DNA of 64,000 nt from an uncultured Aquimarina sp. (GTDB taxonomy: Bacteria; Bacteroidota; Bacteroidia; Flavobacteriales; Flavobacteriaceae): positions 186,001 through 250,000 of the forward strand of contig CANLMN010000001.1 in NCBI GenBank assembly GCA_947492105.1, read 5' to 3'. Shown here one piece after another: positions 1-9,600 of this stretch. The notes under the pieces are model-generated. The model was not told the DNA's origin and made no database searches. It saw only the letters and a program-made list of their open reading frames with translations. The position numbers and the translations under genes were made by a program. Position 1 is the first letter of the stretch. Every line of letters begins with the position of its first letter.

Positions 1-592
1 CCCCAAGATGTTCTTTTGATACTAAATCAGTTTTATTCAAAATTATAACATTAGCAAACTCAATTTGATCAACTAACAGATTGACTATAGTACGATAATC
101 ACCTTCTATATTAGTAAGCTCCCTATCCATTAATGTTTCTGGACTACCTAAGTCTTTGAAAAAATTAAATGAATCTACCACAGTAACCATTGTATCAATA
201 AAACTAAAACGAGAAAGGTCAATTCCATTTTCTTCATCTACAAAAGAGAACGTTTGAGCAACAGGTATAGGCTCACTGATACCCGTACTCTCAATAAGCA
301 AATAGTCAAAACGGTTTTCTTTTGCTAATCGTTCTACCTCAATCATCAAGTCTTCTCGCAGGGTACAACAGATACAACCATTACTCATTTCTACTAATTT
401 CTCTTCTGTACGAGACAAGGTCTTTTCGCTTTTTACGAGTTCGGCATCTATATTAACTTCACTCATGTCATTAACAATAACAGCTACTTTTAAGTTTTCT
501 TTATTGTGTAGAATGTGATTAAGCAAAGTAGTTTTCCCTGCTCCCAAAAATCCACTCAAAACAGTTACCGGAAGTTTTTTATTTGTTGTCAT
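1..592 (-). CDS. COG0523 (CobW/ZigA-type) GTPase, 3' end beyond the window
   Basis: The reading frame opens with [20 protein letters not shown] and runs off the left edge, so only about 197 N-terminal residues are seen. The Walker A loop (GFLGAGKTT, residues 14-22) and the metal-binding motif GCICCTL typical of G3E/COG0523 GTPases are both present, followed by the ESTGISEP segment and the start of an NKTD base-recognition motif. Family members are P-loop GTPases that load metals, often zinc, into client proteins under metal limitation. It is the last visible gene of an operon that also carries a carbonic-anhydrase-like, an NTF2-like and a DUF1826 protein, a setting that favours a zinc metallochaperone role over a cobalamin role. 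That assignment is inference. Confidence 0.9.
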   Translation of the reverse strand, partial: MTTNKKLPVTVLSGFLGAGKTTLLNHILHNKENLKVAVIVNDMSEVNIDAELVKSEKTLSRTEEKLVEMSNGCICCTLREDLMIEVERLAKENRFDYLLIESTGISEPIPVAQTFSFVDEENGIDLSRFSFIDTMVTVVDSFNFFKDLGSPETLMDRELTNIEGDYRTIVNLLVDQIEFANVIILNKTDLVSKEHLG

Positions 593-601
593 ATTGATTG
601 C

Positions 602-1099
602 TTAGTTTAAAATATAGGAATTAATACAAACTAGTTCAGAATGAATCATCTTAAAACTATTTGAGGATTTTGAAAATAATTTTCCATTTATTTCTGGTGG
701 ATTGGGAAGATAGTACTGAAGTCTCGATTTCAACACTTTGATTTTTTCATTTAAAAAATAGGAGAGAATAATCGTTCGTTGATTAGACAACAACCATGAA
801 TTTAACACCTGTTTTTTATATTCCAGTAATTGCCCGTATGCCTCAGTTAACCCTCTTATTTCTCCAAAGCTTTGATTATTCAAAGCATCACTCACAAAGC
901 CATTATCCTCTGACAATACAAAAGTGATTTCATTGACTTCGTTATTTTCTACAATTGCTACGATTTGCTCAACCGTATTCTTATCAATAGTAACGGTATT
1001 TCCCAATGAGGTATAAAAATACTTATCCCCTTTTAGCTTTTTATCGATAACAGGTTCTAAGTAATCCGATGGGCAAATCATATATAAACACTTATGCAT
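602..1099 (-). CDS. degenerate beta-carbonic-anhydrase-like protein
   Basis: About 165 residues. I place the start at 1099, where the ATG overlaps the stop of the upstream gene (ATGCATAA); a longer frame to 1147 lies inside that gene, and a shorter start exists at 1081. The pattern resembles a beta-carbonic anhydrase: ICPSDYLEP sits where CSDSRVPPE would be, DKYFYTSLGNTV resembles the VxRNAGN strand, and NEVNEITFVLSEDN falls where the GHxxCG zinc loop belongs. The His and Cys ligands of that loop are absent, so I expect no normal catalytic zinc site. Function is unknown; operon context suggests a role in zinc stress. The fold match is my reading of spacing and motifs, not a computed alignment. 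Confidence 0.6.
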   Translation of the reverse strand: MHKCLYMICPSDYLEPVIDKKLKGDKYFYTSLGNTVTIDKNTVEQIVAIVENNEVNEITFVLSEDNGFVSDALNNQSFGEIRGLTEAYGQLLEYKKQVLNSWLLSNQRTIILSYFLNEKIKVLKSRLQYYLPNPPEINGKLFSKSSNSFKMIHSELVCINSYILN

Positions 1100-1571
1100 C
1101 AATAACAGGAGCTGGATTATAAGGAAATGATGAATGGTGTACATCAATTTTCAGATCTCCATCGATCAATTTGTAACCAAATGTATATTCTACCTTAGCT
1201 TCATTTCCTTCTAAATCAGTAAAAAAATAGTTACCCATTGCAATAGCTCTATCTTCTTCCAAAATAAAACCTGTATTCTCAAATCTCACTTTTGTCCAAG
1301 GATTTATAGCAAAACCTGTATCTTCCTTACAAGCCCTATCGGCACCTGCTATAAAATAAGATAATGCCTGTGCCTTTGTTGCTCTGAACTGTTCTACAGC
1401 ACACTTTGTTGGTTTGAATAGCACTGTACCTGCGCCAAAAATATAACGCTCGTCTAAGAACGCACTTGCAAAGTTTTCGCACTCCTCTATGTTATCTTTT
1501 AGTGTGCCTATTTTCACAACACCTGATCCCCAGAGGTTTTGAACTTCTAAAACTTGATTTTCTGTAATCAT
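1092..1571 (-). CDS. NTF2-like (SnoaL/SgcJ-type) small protein
   Basis: A 159-residue protein with the size and pattern of the NTF2-like superfamily (SnoaL/DUF4440/CaMKII-association-like). It has a helical N-terminus, a GAGTVLFKPT segment, a central FRATKAQALSYFI helix and a C-terminal strand ending in the motif DVHHSSFPY, which I recall from a subgroup found beside COG0523 GTPases and sometimes mislabelled phosphoribosyl-AMP cyclohydrolase. No catalytic residues can be assigned. It lies second in the minus-strand operon, 143 bases after the DUF1826 gene, and its stop overlaps the next start by 8 bases, which suggests translational coupling. Confidence 0.75.
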   Translation of the reverse strand: MITENQVLEVQNLWGSGVVKIGTLKDNIEECENFASAFLDERYIFGAGTVLFKPTKCAVEQFRATKAQALSYFIAGADRACKEDTGFAINPWTKVRFENTGFILEEDRAIAMGNYFFTDLEGNEAKVEYTFGYKLIDGDLKIDVHHSSFPYNPAPVIDA

Positions 1572-1714
1572 AAATCTATTTTTTTAATGGTAGTTAGCTT
1601 ATTAATTATGGTGTTTGATCACTGTCTGCCATAGAGTGAAATCTTCGGTTCCATGAATGCTGCATCCATTAGCGACAAAAACTCTCTATTGATCAAACAT
1701 GTGTGGTATCATAT

Positions 1715-2380
1715 CTAAAGTTGTTGAGTCGCATTTGTATCAATTCTAAGTAAAAGGCGTCTCTCACCAGTTTTTTCAATTGTAGGACTTCGATGAACGA
1801 CGGCATTGTTGACATTTGGATAAATTGCACCTTTTAGAATAGCTACATCTCCGGTCTCCAGCTGCCGCACGTCACTTGCTCTTGGAGGTAGGGAATGAAC
1901 GTTTCGTGAATCTCTGAGTCCCTTTGGATGGATATTCTCTTCGGTAACCCACAATGTTCCCGGTCCACTGTAGGTACAAAGCATTCGCAAATCATTGACG
2001 TCTGTGTGAAATTTTCTACACATGTCATTCTGTATTGTTTCTATTAATAATCGAAAACTATCTCTATGCGTAACCTCTCTAAAAAGTTGAAGAAGCATTG
2101 AGATATCCTGCAAAAAATTAGGACACCTATCTAGGTTCACTGTTTTTGTCATCTTATTGAATATGACATCGGCCCCTCCACTTGCCTCAAACACTATATC
2201 TTGTTTAAGCAAACTGCTCACTTCATCAACCAAACTAATGATATCCCTCTGATAAACAACTATATTTACATAGTGCTGATGAATATCGTGTAGTACAATA
2301 GGTGTTGTACCTATTTCCCAATTTTTAGTAGTTGATATCGTTTGCATAATATTAGAAGGTTTTCTTCGATCCAATGACAT
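1715..2380 (-). CDS. DUF1826 domain protein
   Basis: A 221-residue protein recognised as DUF1826 from the signature FHTDVNDLRMLCTYSGPGT near residue 125 and the HRSP segment near the C-terminus. The HxD motif followed by a distal His and Arg is reminiscent of Fe(II)/2-oxoglutarate-type double-stranded beta-helix enzymes, but that reading is speculative. DUF1826 genes are known to cluster with COG0523 GTPases in zinc-responsive loci, as here. It is the first gene of the operon. The predicted promoter with two palindromic operators lies about 290 bases upstream, the gap being partly filled by a dispersed repeat at 2503-2560. An alternative start is 2347. Confidence 0.8.
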   Translation of the reverse strand: MSLDRRKPSNIMQTISTTKNWEIGTTPIVLHDIHQHYVNIVVYQRDIISLVDEVSSLLKQDIVFEASGGADVIFNKMTKTVNLDRCPNFLQDISMLLQLFREVTHRDSFRLLIETIQNDMCRKFHTDVNDLRMLCTYSGPGTLWVTEENIHPKGLRDSRNVHSLPPRASDVRQLETGDVAILKGAIYPNVNNAVVHRSPTIEKTGERRLLLRIDTNATQQL

Positions 2381-2502
2381 GTTTTTGAGACTAATACCAT
2401 TTAAAAAATAATTACAGGATACTAATTAGCTTCTTTTTCTACTATTTTTTTGGCTAGAAAATTAAACCGTAGCCATTGCTATGCTTATATTTTATAATTC
2501 GA

Positions 2503-2560
2503 ACTAGCGAAAAATAGTTCAATTATTTTGGCCTACAATTACATTTTAACTGGTATTATT
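2503..2560 (-). repeat. dispersed repeat C, copy 1
   Basis: On the minus strand this reads AATAATACCAGTTAAAATG, then ATTGTAGGCCAAAATAATTG, then AACTATTTTTCGCTAG. Nearly the same roughly 55-base string occurs at 22985-23040, shorter forms occur at 28284-28325, and an inverted pair at 15155-15228. It sits between the DUF1826 gene and its predicted promoter. Confidence 0.75.
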
Positions 2561-2653
2561 ATGGTTACAAAAGAGAATAAACAATAATCTATAAGATCAG
2601 GTTTTCAATGTTTTCTTGAAATAAATCGCAGTTCGATATTACTTACGCCACAA

Positions 2654-2668
2654 TGCAACTATGTTGCA
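2654..2668. promoter_or_regulatory. palindromic operator candidate 1
   Basis: TGCAAC-TAT-GTTGCA is a perfect 6-3-6 palindrome that overlaps the end of the predicted -7 box and the expected transcription start. It shares its core with the palindrome centred 38 bases upstream. Position and repetition suggest a repressor site; Zur is the likely regulator given the genes served, which is inference. Confidence 0.6.
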
Positions 2669-2696
2669 AAAATAAAAAAATATACCAATAACGCAA
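2667..2696 (-). promoter_or_regulatory. predicted promoter of the zinc-type operon
   Basis: On the minus strand, TATTTTTG (2674-2667) fits the Bacteroidota -7 box TAnnTTTG. A TTG at 2696-2694 lies 19 bases upstream, matching the -33 element spacing. Transcription would start near 2660 and give a leader of about 280 bases to the DUF1826 start. No transcript data support it; the match is to consensus only. Confidence 0.6.
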
Positions 2697-2705
2697 CATT
2701 GTTGC
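2693..2705. promoter_or_regulatory. palindromic operator candidate 2
   Basis: GCAAC-ATT-GTTGC is a perfect palindrome covering the TTG of the predicted -33 element. Its core is the same as that of site 1, and the centres are 38 bp apart, close to four helical turns minus a fraction, so two dimers could bind on nearly the same face. Confidence 0.6.
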
Positions 2706-3039
2706 ATTGTATTTACACTGCATCTGTAGCACAAAACAAGTCAACAAAGGAAAACTGTACAAATTTCACTTCTTAACTTTCTAGCAATCTTCAACAATAT
2801 TATTAGAAACAGCACCGATCTCAGGTCTTAATGAACAAATATCACACATCGAATTCTAGACCTACTTATCAAATTAGCTATATAATATGACTAGCCTTTC
2901 GTTAGGCCGTGTCATTTTTGAATGCTGTTTTTATCGTAATACTAAAAAAAAATAAATCGCAACCAAAATGATGCGTTATTTTTATAACTTGATCTAATAA
3001 AAATCATCGAAAATATTTCTGCACAAAAAATGCAACTAT

Positions 3040-3165
3040 ATGGACAAAAAAGAAAATATAAAAACCGAAAATCTCACAATGCCTAAATCAGATCAGCAAA
3101 CCAAAAAACCTGCTACGATCAGTGATTTGTATAAGAAAACGCAACAACAACAGCAACAAGAGTAG
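3040..3165 (+). CDS. candidate small Gln-rich protein (41 aa)
   Basis: A 41-codon frame that starts MDKKENIKTENL, passes MPKSDQQTKKPATISDLYKK and ends in a glutamine run before TAG. Composition is hydrophilic and protein-like, and the frame fills the gap up to the 3' end of the convergent transglutaminase gene, leaving one base between the two stop codons. A second start is possible at the internal MPKSDQQ. There is no recognisable domain, and no clear promoter apart from a TGCAAC half-site just upstream. It could be a real short gene or chance; frame conservation in relatives would decide. Confidence 0.35.
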   Translation: MDKKENIKTENLTMPKSDQQTKKPATISDLYKKTQQQQQQE

Positions 3166-3166
3166 C

Positions 3167-4084
3167 TTATAAAGAAATATTGAGTGCGGCGGCCTCTGCA
3201 GCTGGACGAATATCTACTGCTACCTTCAATTTACTTGTTCCAGAACCAAAAACAACTCCCTTTAATGGAGGAACATCATAATAATCCCTACCCCAACCGA
3301 CTACTACATGTTGATTTTCGGGGATTTGATTATTTGTTGGGTCAAAATCTACCCATCCAAATCCTGGGATAAAAATTGCAAACCACGCGTGAGAAGCATC
3401 CGCTCCAATTAATTTTTTCTTGCCCGGAGGTGGTAGTGTTTCTATATAACCACTGATATAACGAGCGGGTAATCCTATAGCTCTAATACAGGCAATAGCA
3501 ATCTGAGCAAAATCTTGGCAAACCCCTTTGCGTTCCTTCATTACCTCACTCAACGGTGTCGATACCGTCGTAAAACCAGAAACAAAGTCAAAATCTGTAT
3601 AGATTCTTTGCATCAGTTCGTAGGCAGCGTCAAAAACGGATCTATTTGGTCTAAAAGAGACCTCGGCATACTGTTTAATCGTATCTGTTGTATTTCGGAT
3701 CAAAACAGATTCTAACACAAATTGTTTCGCTTCAATAATTTGAGCATTAGTTGTTTTTAAAGCAAAAAGCGCCTCCGAAAGTGTTATTTTCTTACATGCA
3801 TCTGATAGAAAAGACTCCTTAACCTCGGTATACTCCCGTTTGATAATACTGGTCGAAGTAACGTGTAATTCTTTATGTTCCTCTGACAAAGAAAAACGAG
3901 TAATCGTATTACCAAAAAAATCAGAACGCTCTGAAATATCGGTGGGATTTGGACTAATCTTTAAATCAAAACTCAACAATTCTTGCCCTTGACTAACCCT
4001 AGGTCTAATAGTACCTATATTGTGACAAAAACTGACAGGAGCATTATAATAATAGCGTGTCGTATGTGAAATAGAAAATATCAT
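3167..4084 (-). CDS. transglutaminase-like protein, third gene of peptide-ligase operon
   Basis: A 305-residue cytosolic-type protein. Residues 1-85 match the bacterial transglutaminase N-terminal domain (SISHTTRYYYNAPV, then RPR). The transglutaminase core follows with Cys189 (KGVCQDF), His232 (SHAW) and Asp248 (FDPTNN) as a plausible catalytic triad. Members of this family usually act as peptidases or amidases rather than crosslinkers. It follows the ATP-grasp/alpha-E gene by 9 bases, so the two are cotranscribed. In the predicted system of Iyer and Aravind it would trim or reverse peptide linkages made by the ligases encoded upstream. The substrate is unknown. Confidence 0.88.
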   Translation of the reverse strand: MIFSISHTTRYYYNAPVSFCHNIGTIRPRVSQGQELLSFDLKISPNPTDISERSDFFGNTITRFSLSEEHKELHVTSTSIIKREYTEVKESFLSDACKKITLSEALFALKTTNAQIIEAKQFVLESVLIRNTTDTIKQYAEVSFRPNRSVFDAAYELMQRIYTDFDFVSGFTTVSTPLSEVMKERKGVCQDFAQIAIACIRAIGLPARYISGYIETLPPPGKKKLIGADASHAWFAIFIPGFGWVDFDPTNNQIPENQHVVVGWGRDYYDVPPLKGVVFGSGTSKLKVAVDIRPAAEAAALNISL

Positions 4085-4093
4085 GCTTCAAAT

Positions 4094-6655
4094 TTATAAG
4101 GGGAAACTTTGAGATGTTAATTGTTTCTGTTTTTGTGTATGATTAAAATAGGTATTGGAAATTGCCTGTGATGTTTGGAAGAGTAGATTACTCAAATCTT
4201 TTAGTAAAACTGCGAGATTTTTGCGAAAAACAACATTATCTTCATCTACTTCTGTTAGCTCCTCGGCGGAGGTCAATCGCAACTTAGAAAAAGCCTCGAA
4301 AATATACTTTTCGTACATAGTCAATTCATCAGAAGTTGTAGAGAGCGGTAATTTTTTAACGTCTTTTTGAATTCTTGATATCACATATGTAATTGACCTC
4401 CCATAGTAGGGATCCAATACTATTAACCGCAATACATTCTCTGTAGTGATATAGGATCTATAGCTATATCGATAGATGTTCAAGCTTTCATGGCTATTGA
4501 GCAATGCTTCTAGAATTTCGTAAGCAACTGGTTCCTCTGCCTGAACTGTCATGAGTGCTCTACATTTGGATATCGTAAGGATACCCTGCTCGAGATTGAG
4601 CCCAATAAAGTAGAGTAATAATCCTTGATTTACCAAAATACTTTCCTCTACCAACCCCATAAAAGCGATCAGTCTTGTAATTGTTTGATCCAAAAACTTG
4701 ATAATCTCGTTATAGGATAGTCCCGAAACCTTTTTTTTGTCCATAGTCTTCCAAGACTTTTGGATAATTTCAAAAACACGCCACATATCTGAGGACCATA
4801 GATTCCGAATGGCGTAATATGAGTGATTAAACATCATCATAGTATTAGCCAAACTCCCTATTTTATTTTTATCAAAAATGACAGCTTCTAGTTCCTTCCG
4901 GACATCTGTTACAGCTTCTTCTTCTTCTGTACCTACAAACCCCGGGAATGTACTGGTAATTTGCGTAAGACCTTTTAATAAAATTTGGAGCTTTTCATTC
5001 TCCAAGATATGTTCATCTTGTTTTGCTTTGACCAATTGTTTCAACGTCATTCTAAGAAATCGACAAATAACCAATGAGCGCCCTACATAACGACCAGCCC
5101 AATACAAATTCTCTGCGGTATGACTGGGTAGGTCATTGAGTCCTGATAGCGCATATTTTGAATTTTGATCCCAACTAAGTTTCGTCACTTCTGGTTCTGG
5201 TTGATCACTAATTATACAGAAGTCTTTACTAGTTCCTCCGCGCTGATTACTCACTCTTATATTGCCCCGTTCTGGAGCTACTCGAACTAACCCACCTGGC
5301 ATTACCTCATATGCGTTGTCTTTGGCGATAGCAAAAGCTCTACACACCATATTTCTTGGTTCTAATTGGCCATTAGTAAAGTTAGGAACGGTAGAAAAAT
5401 TAATTTTTTCCTGCGCTACATATAGATAAGGCTCCCGTCTAATTCTTTGTTGTAATACCTTTTTTTCGTCAGAATTCATAAATTCTCCAAAAAAAATACT
5501 CTCTCTATTGGATCGATCTATCCGTTTTACAACATATTTATGCAAATTACTTAGAACATACTCCATTTCTTTTTCTTGTCCACACCACCAAGTTGCTATT
5601 TGAGGTAACAGTAATTCTTCTCCAAGAAAATATTTCGCAATTGCGGGCATAAAGGGAATCAAGCCAGAGTTTTCTATAACACCACTTCCGATAGGATTGA
5701 TAATTGTTACGTTCTGCTTACGGACTACATCCAGAAGTCCCGCTACTCCCAAGTGAGAGTCCTCTCGTAGCTCCAAAGGATCCATAAACGCATCATCTAC
5801 TCTTCTCAACACTACATCTATACGTTTCAAACCTTTTAGCGATTTCATCCATAAGAACCCATTCCGTACGACAAGATCATTCCCTCTCACCAAGGGGTAT
5901 CCCAAAAAAGATGCTAGGTAGGCATGCTCAAAATAGGTTTCATTATGAGGTCCTGGGGTCAAAATGATAATATTAGGTGTTTCTATTTGCTTTGGAGATG
6001 CCTTTATTAATAATTGATTGAAATCATGAAAAAAACCAGAAAGCTTTCTAACATTAATATCTCTATACACATTGGATAACACTCTACCTGCTGTAGAACG
6101 ATTCTCCAAGGCATACCCCATACCAGAAGGTGCTTGGGTACGATCATTAACCACCCACATTCTACCATCTGGACCTCTAGAAAGATCTGCTGCATAAATA
6201 GATAGTAGTTTATCTGTTTTGTATTCGATTTGGTTACATTGTCTCAGGAATCCTCTATGGCCATAAACCACTTCATATGGTATGATACCATTTTTGATTA
6301 ATTCTCGTTTTCCGTAGATATCTTTAAGTACCAAGTCTAACAAATGTGCTCGCTGTTTGAGCCCTTCACCAATCCTTGACCACTCTTTTTGCTCAACAAC
6401 AAAAGGAATAATATTCAGATTCCAGGGTCGGTTCAATCCCTTGGGGTCATTGTACACATTATAGGTTACTCCATTTTCAGAAAGCATCCAGTCAATATCT
6501 TTTTGTCCAGCAGCCAATTCTTTTGACCCCATTACATCAATATGATCAGAAATTGCCTTCCAATCTTGCTTCACGTTCATCTCTGGCGTAAACATCTCAT
6601 CATAGGTGTTATCGCTGAAATATTGTTTGGCATTCAGACCTATAGTCTTATTCAT
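4094..6655 (-). CDS. circularly permuted ATP-grasp fused to alpha-E domain
   Basis: An 853-residue fusion. About residues 20-490 form a circularly permuted ATP-grasp type 2 domain (older names DUF404/DUF407), shown by VYGHRGFLRQCN and the hallmark NDRTQAPSGMGYALENR near residue 175. From about residue 510 comes the all-helical alpha-E (DUF403) domain, opening LPSHTAENLYWAGRYVGR. In many genomes these two domains are separate adjacent genes; here they are one polypeptide. ATP-grasp enzymes of this type are predicted to form amide bonds between a carboxylate and an amine. The gene is separated from the upstream transglutaminase/DUF2126 gene by one base. Confidence 0.92.
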   Translation of the reverse strand: MNKTIGLNAKQYFSDNTYDEMFTPEMNVKQDWKAISDHIDVMGSKELAAGQKDIDWMLSENGVTYNVYNDPKGLNRPWNLNIIPFVVEQKEWSRIGEGLKQRAHLLDLVLKDIYGKRELIKNGIIPYEVVYGHRGFLRQCNQIEYKTDKLLSIYAADLSRGPDGRMWVVNDRTQAPSGMGYALENRSTAGRVLSNVYRDINVRKLSGFFHDFNQLLIKASPKQIETPNIIILTPGPHNETYFEHAYLASFLGYPLVRGNDLVVRNGFLWMKSLKGLKRIDVVLRRVDDAFMDPLELREDSHLGVAGLLDVVRKQNVTIINPIGSGVIENSGLIPFMPAIAKYFLGEELLLPQIATWWCGQEKEMEYVLSNLHKYVVKRIDRSNRESIFFGEFMNSDEKKVLQQRIRREPYLYVAQEKINFSTVPNFTNGQLEPRNMVCRAFAIAKDNAYEVMPGGLVRVAPERGNIRVSNQRGGTSKDFCIISDQPEPEVTKLSWDQNSKYALSGLNDLPSHTAENLYWAGRYVGRSLVICRFLRMTLKQLVKAKQDEHILENEKLQILLKGLTQITSTFPGFVGTEEEEAVTDVRKELEAVIFDKNKIGSLANTMMMFNHSYYAIRNLWSSDMWRVFEIIQKSWKTMDKKKVSGLSYNEIIKFLDQTITRLIAFMGLVEESILVNQGLLLYFIGLNLEQGILTISKCRALMTVQAEEPVAYEILEALLNSHESLNIYRYSYRSYITTENVLRLIVLDPYYGRSITYVISRIQKDVKKLPLSTTSDELTMYEKYIFEAFSKLRLTSAEELTEVDEDNVVFRKNLAVLLKDLSNLLFQTSQAISNTYFNHTQKQKQLTSQSFPL

Positions 6656-6656
6656 T

Positions 6657-9600
6657 TTAAGTGCTTTTATTCTTTTTCATACGTAAATCCAACGTATGAG
6701 GATATTCTTTATTTGGAGCAACCTCCTGAAAATCAAATCTTTTATTCATTACTAATTGCTTCTGCTCTTCTGGAACTCCATCCGGTATCTCTCCCTGTGT
6801 ATGATTAAAATTCCAAAAACGATTGATTCTCCTAGACTCTGCTTCATAACTATTCACCGGAAATTTGTCATAGGACAATCCCCCAGGATGTGCCACAAAA
6901 TAGGTACAACCTCCTACAGAACGCCCATTCCACGTATCCACAACATCAAATACTAACGGAGTATCTGTATCTATAGTAGGATGTAATGCAGACCAGGGTT
7001 TCCAAGCTTTGTAACGAACACCTCCTACAAACTCACCATTTGTTGATGTTGAGGTCATAGGTACTTTGACACCATTACATGTAATCATATATCGTTCTTG
7101 GACAAAGTTACTAACTTTTATCTGGACACGCTCCAAAGAAGAGTCTACATATCGAGATGTTGCTCCACCAGCCATCTCTTCGCCCAGCACGTGCCAAGGC
7201 TCAATTGCCATTCGTAACTCCAAATCCATTGTCTTAATTTTGGTCATTCCCAAAAGCGGGAATCTAAATTCAAAGAAAGGATCAAACCAATCTAATTGGA
7301 ATGGGTAACCAGCATCGTTCAACTGCTCCACAATATCTTTTATATCCTCCTTGACGAATTCTTCCATCAAAAACTTATCATGCAACTGCGTACCCCAACG
7401 TACTAATTTCTTCTCGTATGGATGTTCCCATAGCCAAGCTACTAATGTTCGTACTAATAGCAATTGCATCAAACTCATCTGAGCATGGGGCGGCATATCA
7501 AATGCACGTAATTCCAAAATCCCTAAACGTCCAGAAGAAGAATCAGGCGAATACAATTTATCAATACAAAACTCCGAACGATGCGTATTCCCGGTGAGAT
7601 CTGTAAGCATATGCCTGAACAACCGATCAGTCATCCAGAAAGGAACTTCTTGATCATCGGAAATTTGATCAAAAGCAATTTCCAGTTCATATAAATTTTC
7701 TAATCTAGCCTCATCTACTCTAGGTGCCTGACTGGTAGGACCAATAAAGGCTCCGGAGAACAAATAAGAAAGTCCTGGATGATGTTGCCAAAATGTCAAC
7801 AAGCTACGCAGTAATTTGGGATTTCTGAGTAGCGGACTATCTGCCGGTGTACTACCCCCCAAGGTTACATGATTTCCTCCTCCTGTTCCAGTATGCCTAC
7901 CGTCCAACAAAAATTTTTCTGTACCCAAACGTGATTTCTTAGCCTCTGCATAGAGATCCATGGTATTTTTGGTGAGTTCTTCCCAAGTTTTTACAGGATG
8001 AACATTTACCTCAATAACACCAGGATCAGGGGTAATTTTGAGTACTTGGATACGAGGATCTTTTGGTGGATCATACCCTTCTAAAACTACAGGAAGTTGT
8101 AATTCTGCTGCTGTAGCTTCTATCGCGGCTATTAATTGCAAAAACGCTGCTAGTGTATCTACAGGAGGCAAAAACAAATACAACTTTCCTTCCCGAATTT
8201 CTGCACACAAGGCCGTTCGCACAAAGGGCTGTTTTTTATCGACTTTTGCGACTTTTCTTTTTTTGACATTGTCTACAAAAGTGGGCAACGGTTTTTTTTG
8301 TTCAAAAAGATCAGGCTCATACAATGGCATAGAAGGCACTTCTGGATCTATTAACAAAGAATTCAGAGGCAATCGTAATCCAATAGGCGAATTACCGGGT
8401 ACTAAAAATACTTTTTTTCTCCGCACTTCCCACGGATTGGATATCCATTTATTTTGATAATAAGCTATAGGGAGTACAAATCCAGAGGGTGTATCAGGTG
8501 CTTGATTCAAGACTTCTGCAATTTTTTGTTGTACAGAAACTTCTTTTAGATCCAAAGAAGAGGGGTCTACATCTAGCGGCAAATTGCCTTGTTCCCACAG
8601 AAAATAAAACGTATCCTCATAAACTGGAGTAACCCTCTCTGCAGAACATCCCAAGTATGAGGTTAATGTTTTTAAAAAATCGGCAGCTTTTTCTTTATTT
8701 ATTGTGGTCTTTTCGGTGAAACCTGTAAATAAAGAAGCATCTTTCCAAATAGGTTCGCCATCAGTTCGCCAATAAATCCCTATCTCCCATCTTGGTAGCG
8801 GTTCTCCAGGATACCATTTGCCCTGCGCATGATGTAACATACCTTTCTTACCGAAACGTTCTAATAAGCCTTTTGACAAATTCCCAGCTAGTGTTCTTTT
8901 ATGCGCTCCATCTGCTGCAGTATTCCACTCTTCTGACTCCATGTCATCAATAGAAACAAACGTTGGCTCTCCTCCCATAGTCAAACGTACATCTCCTGCT
9001 TCTAATCGCTTGTCTACCTCAAACCCTAAATTATAAATAGCTTTCCATTGTGCATCTGTATATGGTTTACTGACCCTTGGTGACTCAAAAATCCTAGTGA
9101 CTTCATTTTTATGAAAAAATTCGGTCTCACAAATATCTGTTAGCCCTTCTACTGGTGCTGCACTCTCGTAATGTGGTGTACAGGCCAAAGGAATATGCCC
9201 CTCTCCTGCCAACAATCCAGAAGTAGCATCTAATCCAATCCATCCTGCACCGGGTATGTAGGCTTCTACCCAAGCATGAAGGTCTGTAAAATCTTCTTCT
9301 GGACCAGAGGGACCATCCAACGATTTTTCGTCTGATTTTAATTGTACCAAATAGCCCGAAACAAATCTACTAGCGATTCCTAAATGCCGAAGCGCTTGAA
9401 CTAATAACCAAGAAAAATCCCTACAAGAGCCCAATTTTTTACCCAAAGTTACTTCGCACGTCTGCACTCCAGCTTCCATTCGGATCGTATAATCCAAGTA
9501 GTTGTATAATTTTTGATTGATTCCGATCAAAAAATCAATTGTTTTTTGCGGTTCATCATTAATCGTTTTCAACCAATCCATAAGTAAAGGACCTTTCTCT

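Larger units (their letters stand above)
2381..3039. other. intergenic region with repeat, promoter and operators
   Basis: This 659-base gap holds a copy of repeat C (2503-2560), the predicted operon promoter with two palindromes (2654-2705) and an isolated half-site TGCAACTATA at 3031-3040. I see no convincing reading frame before the small candidate at 3040. Confidence 0.6.

Noticed and set aside
8038-8457. 139-codon frame on the plus strand inside the DUF2126 gene
   Set aside because: It is antisense to a gene with clear domain motifs, and its composition (Ser/Gly/Lys-rich, no motif) is that of a shadow frame.
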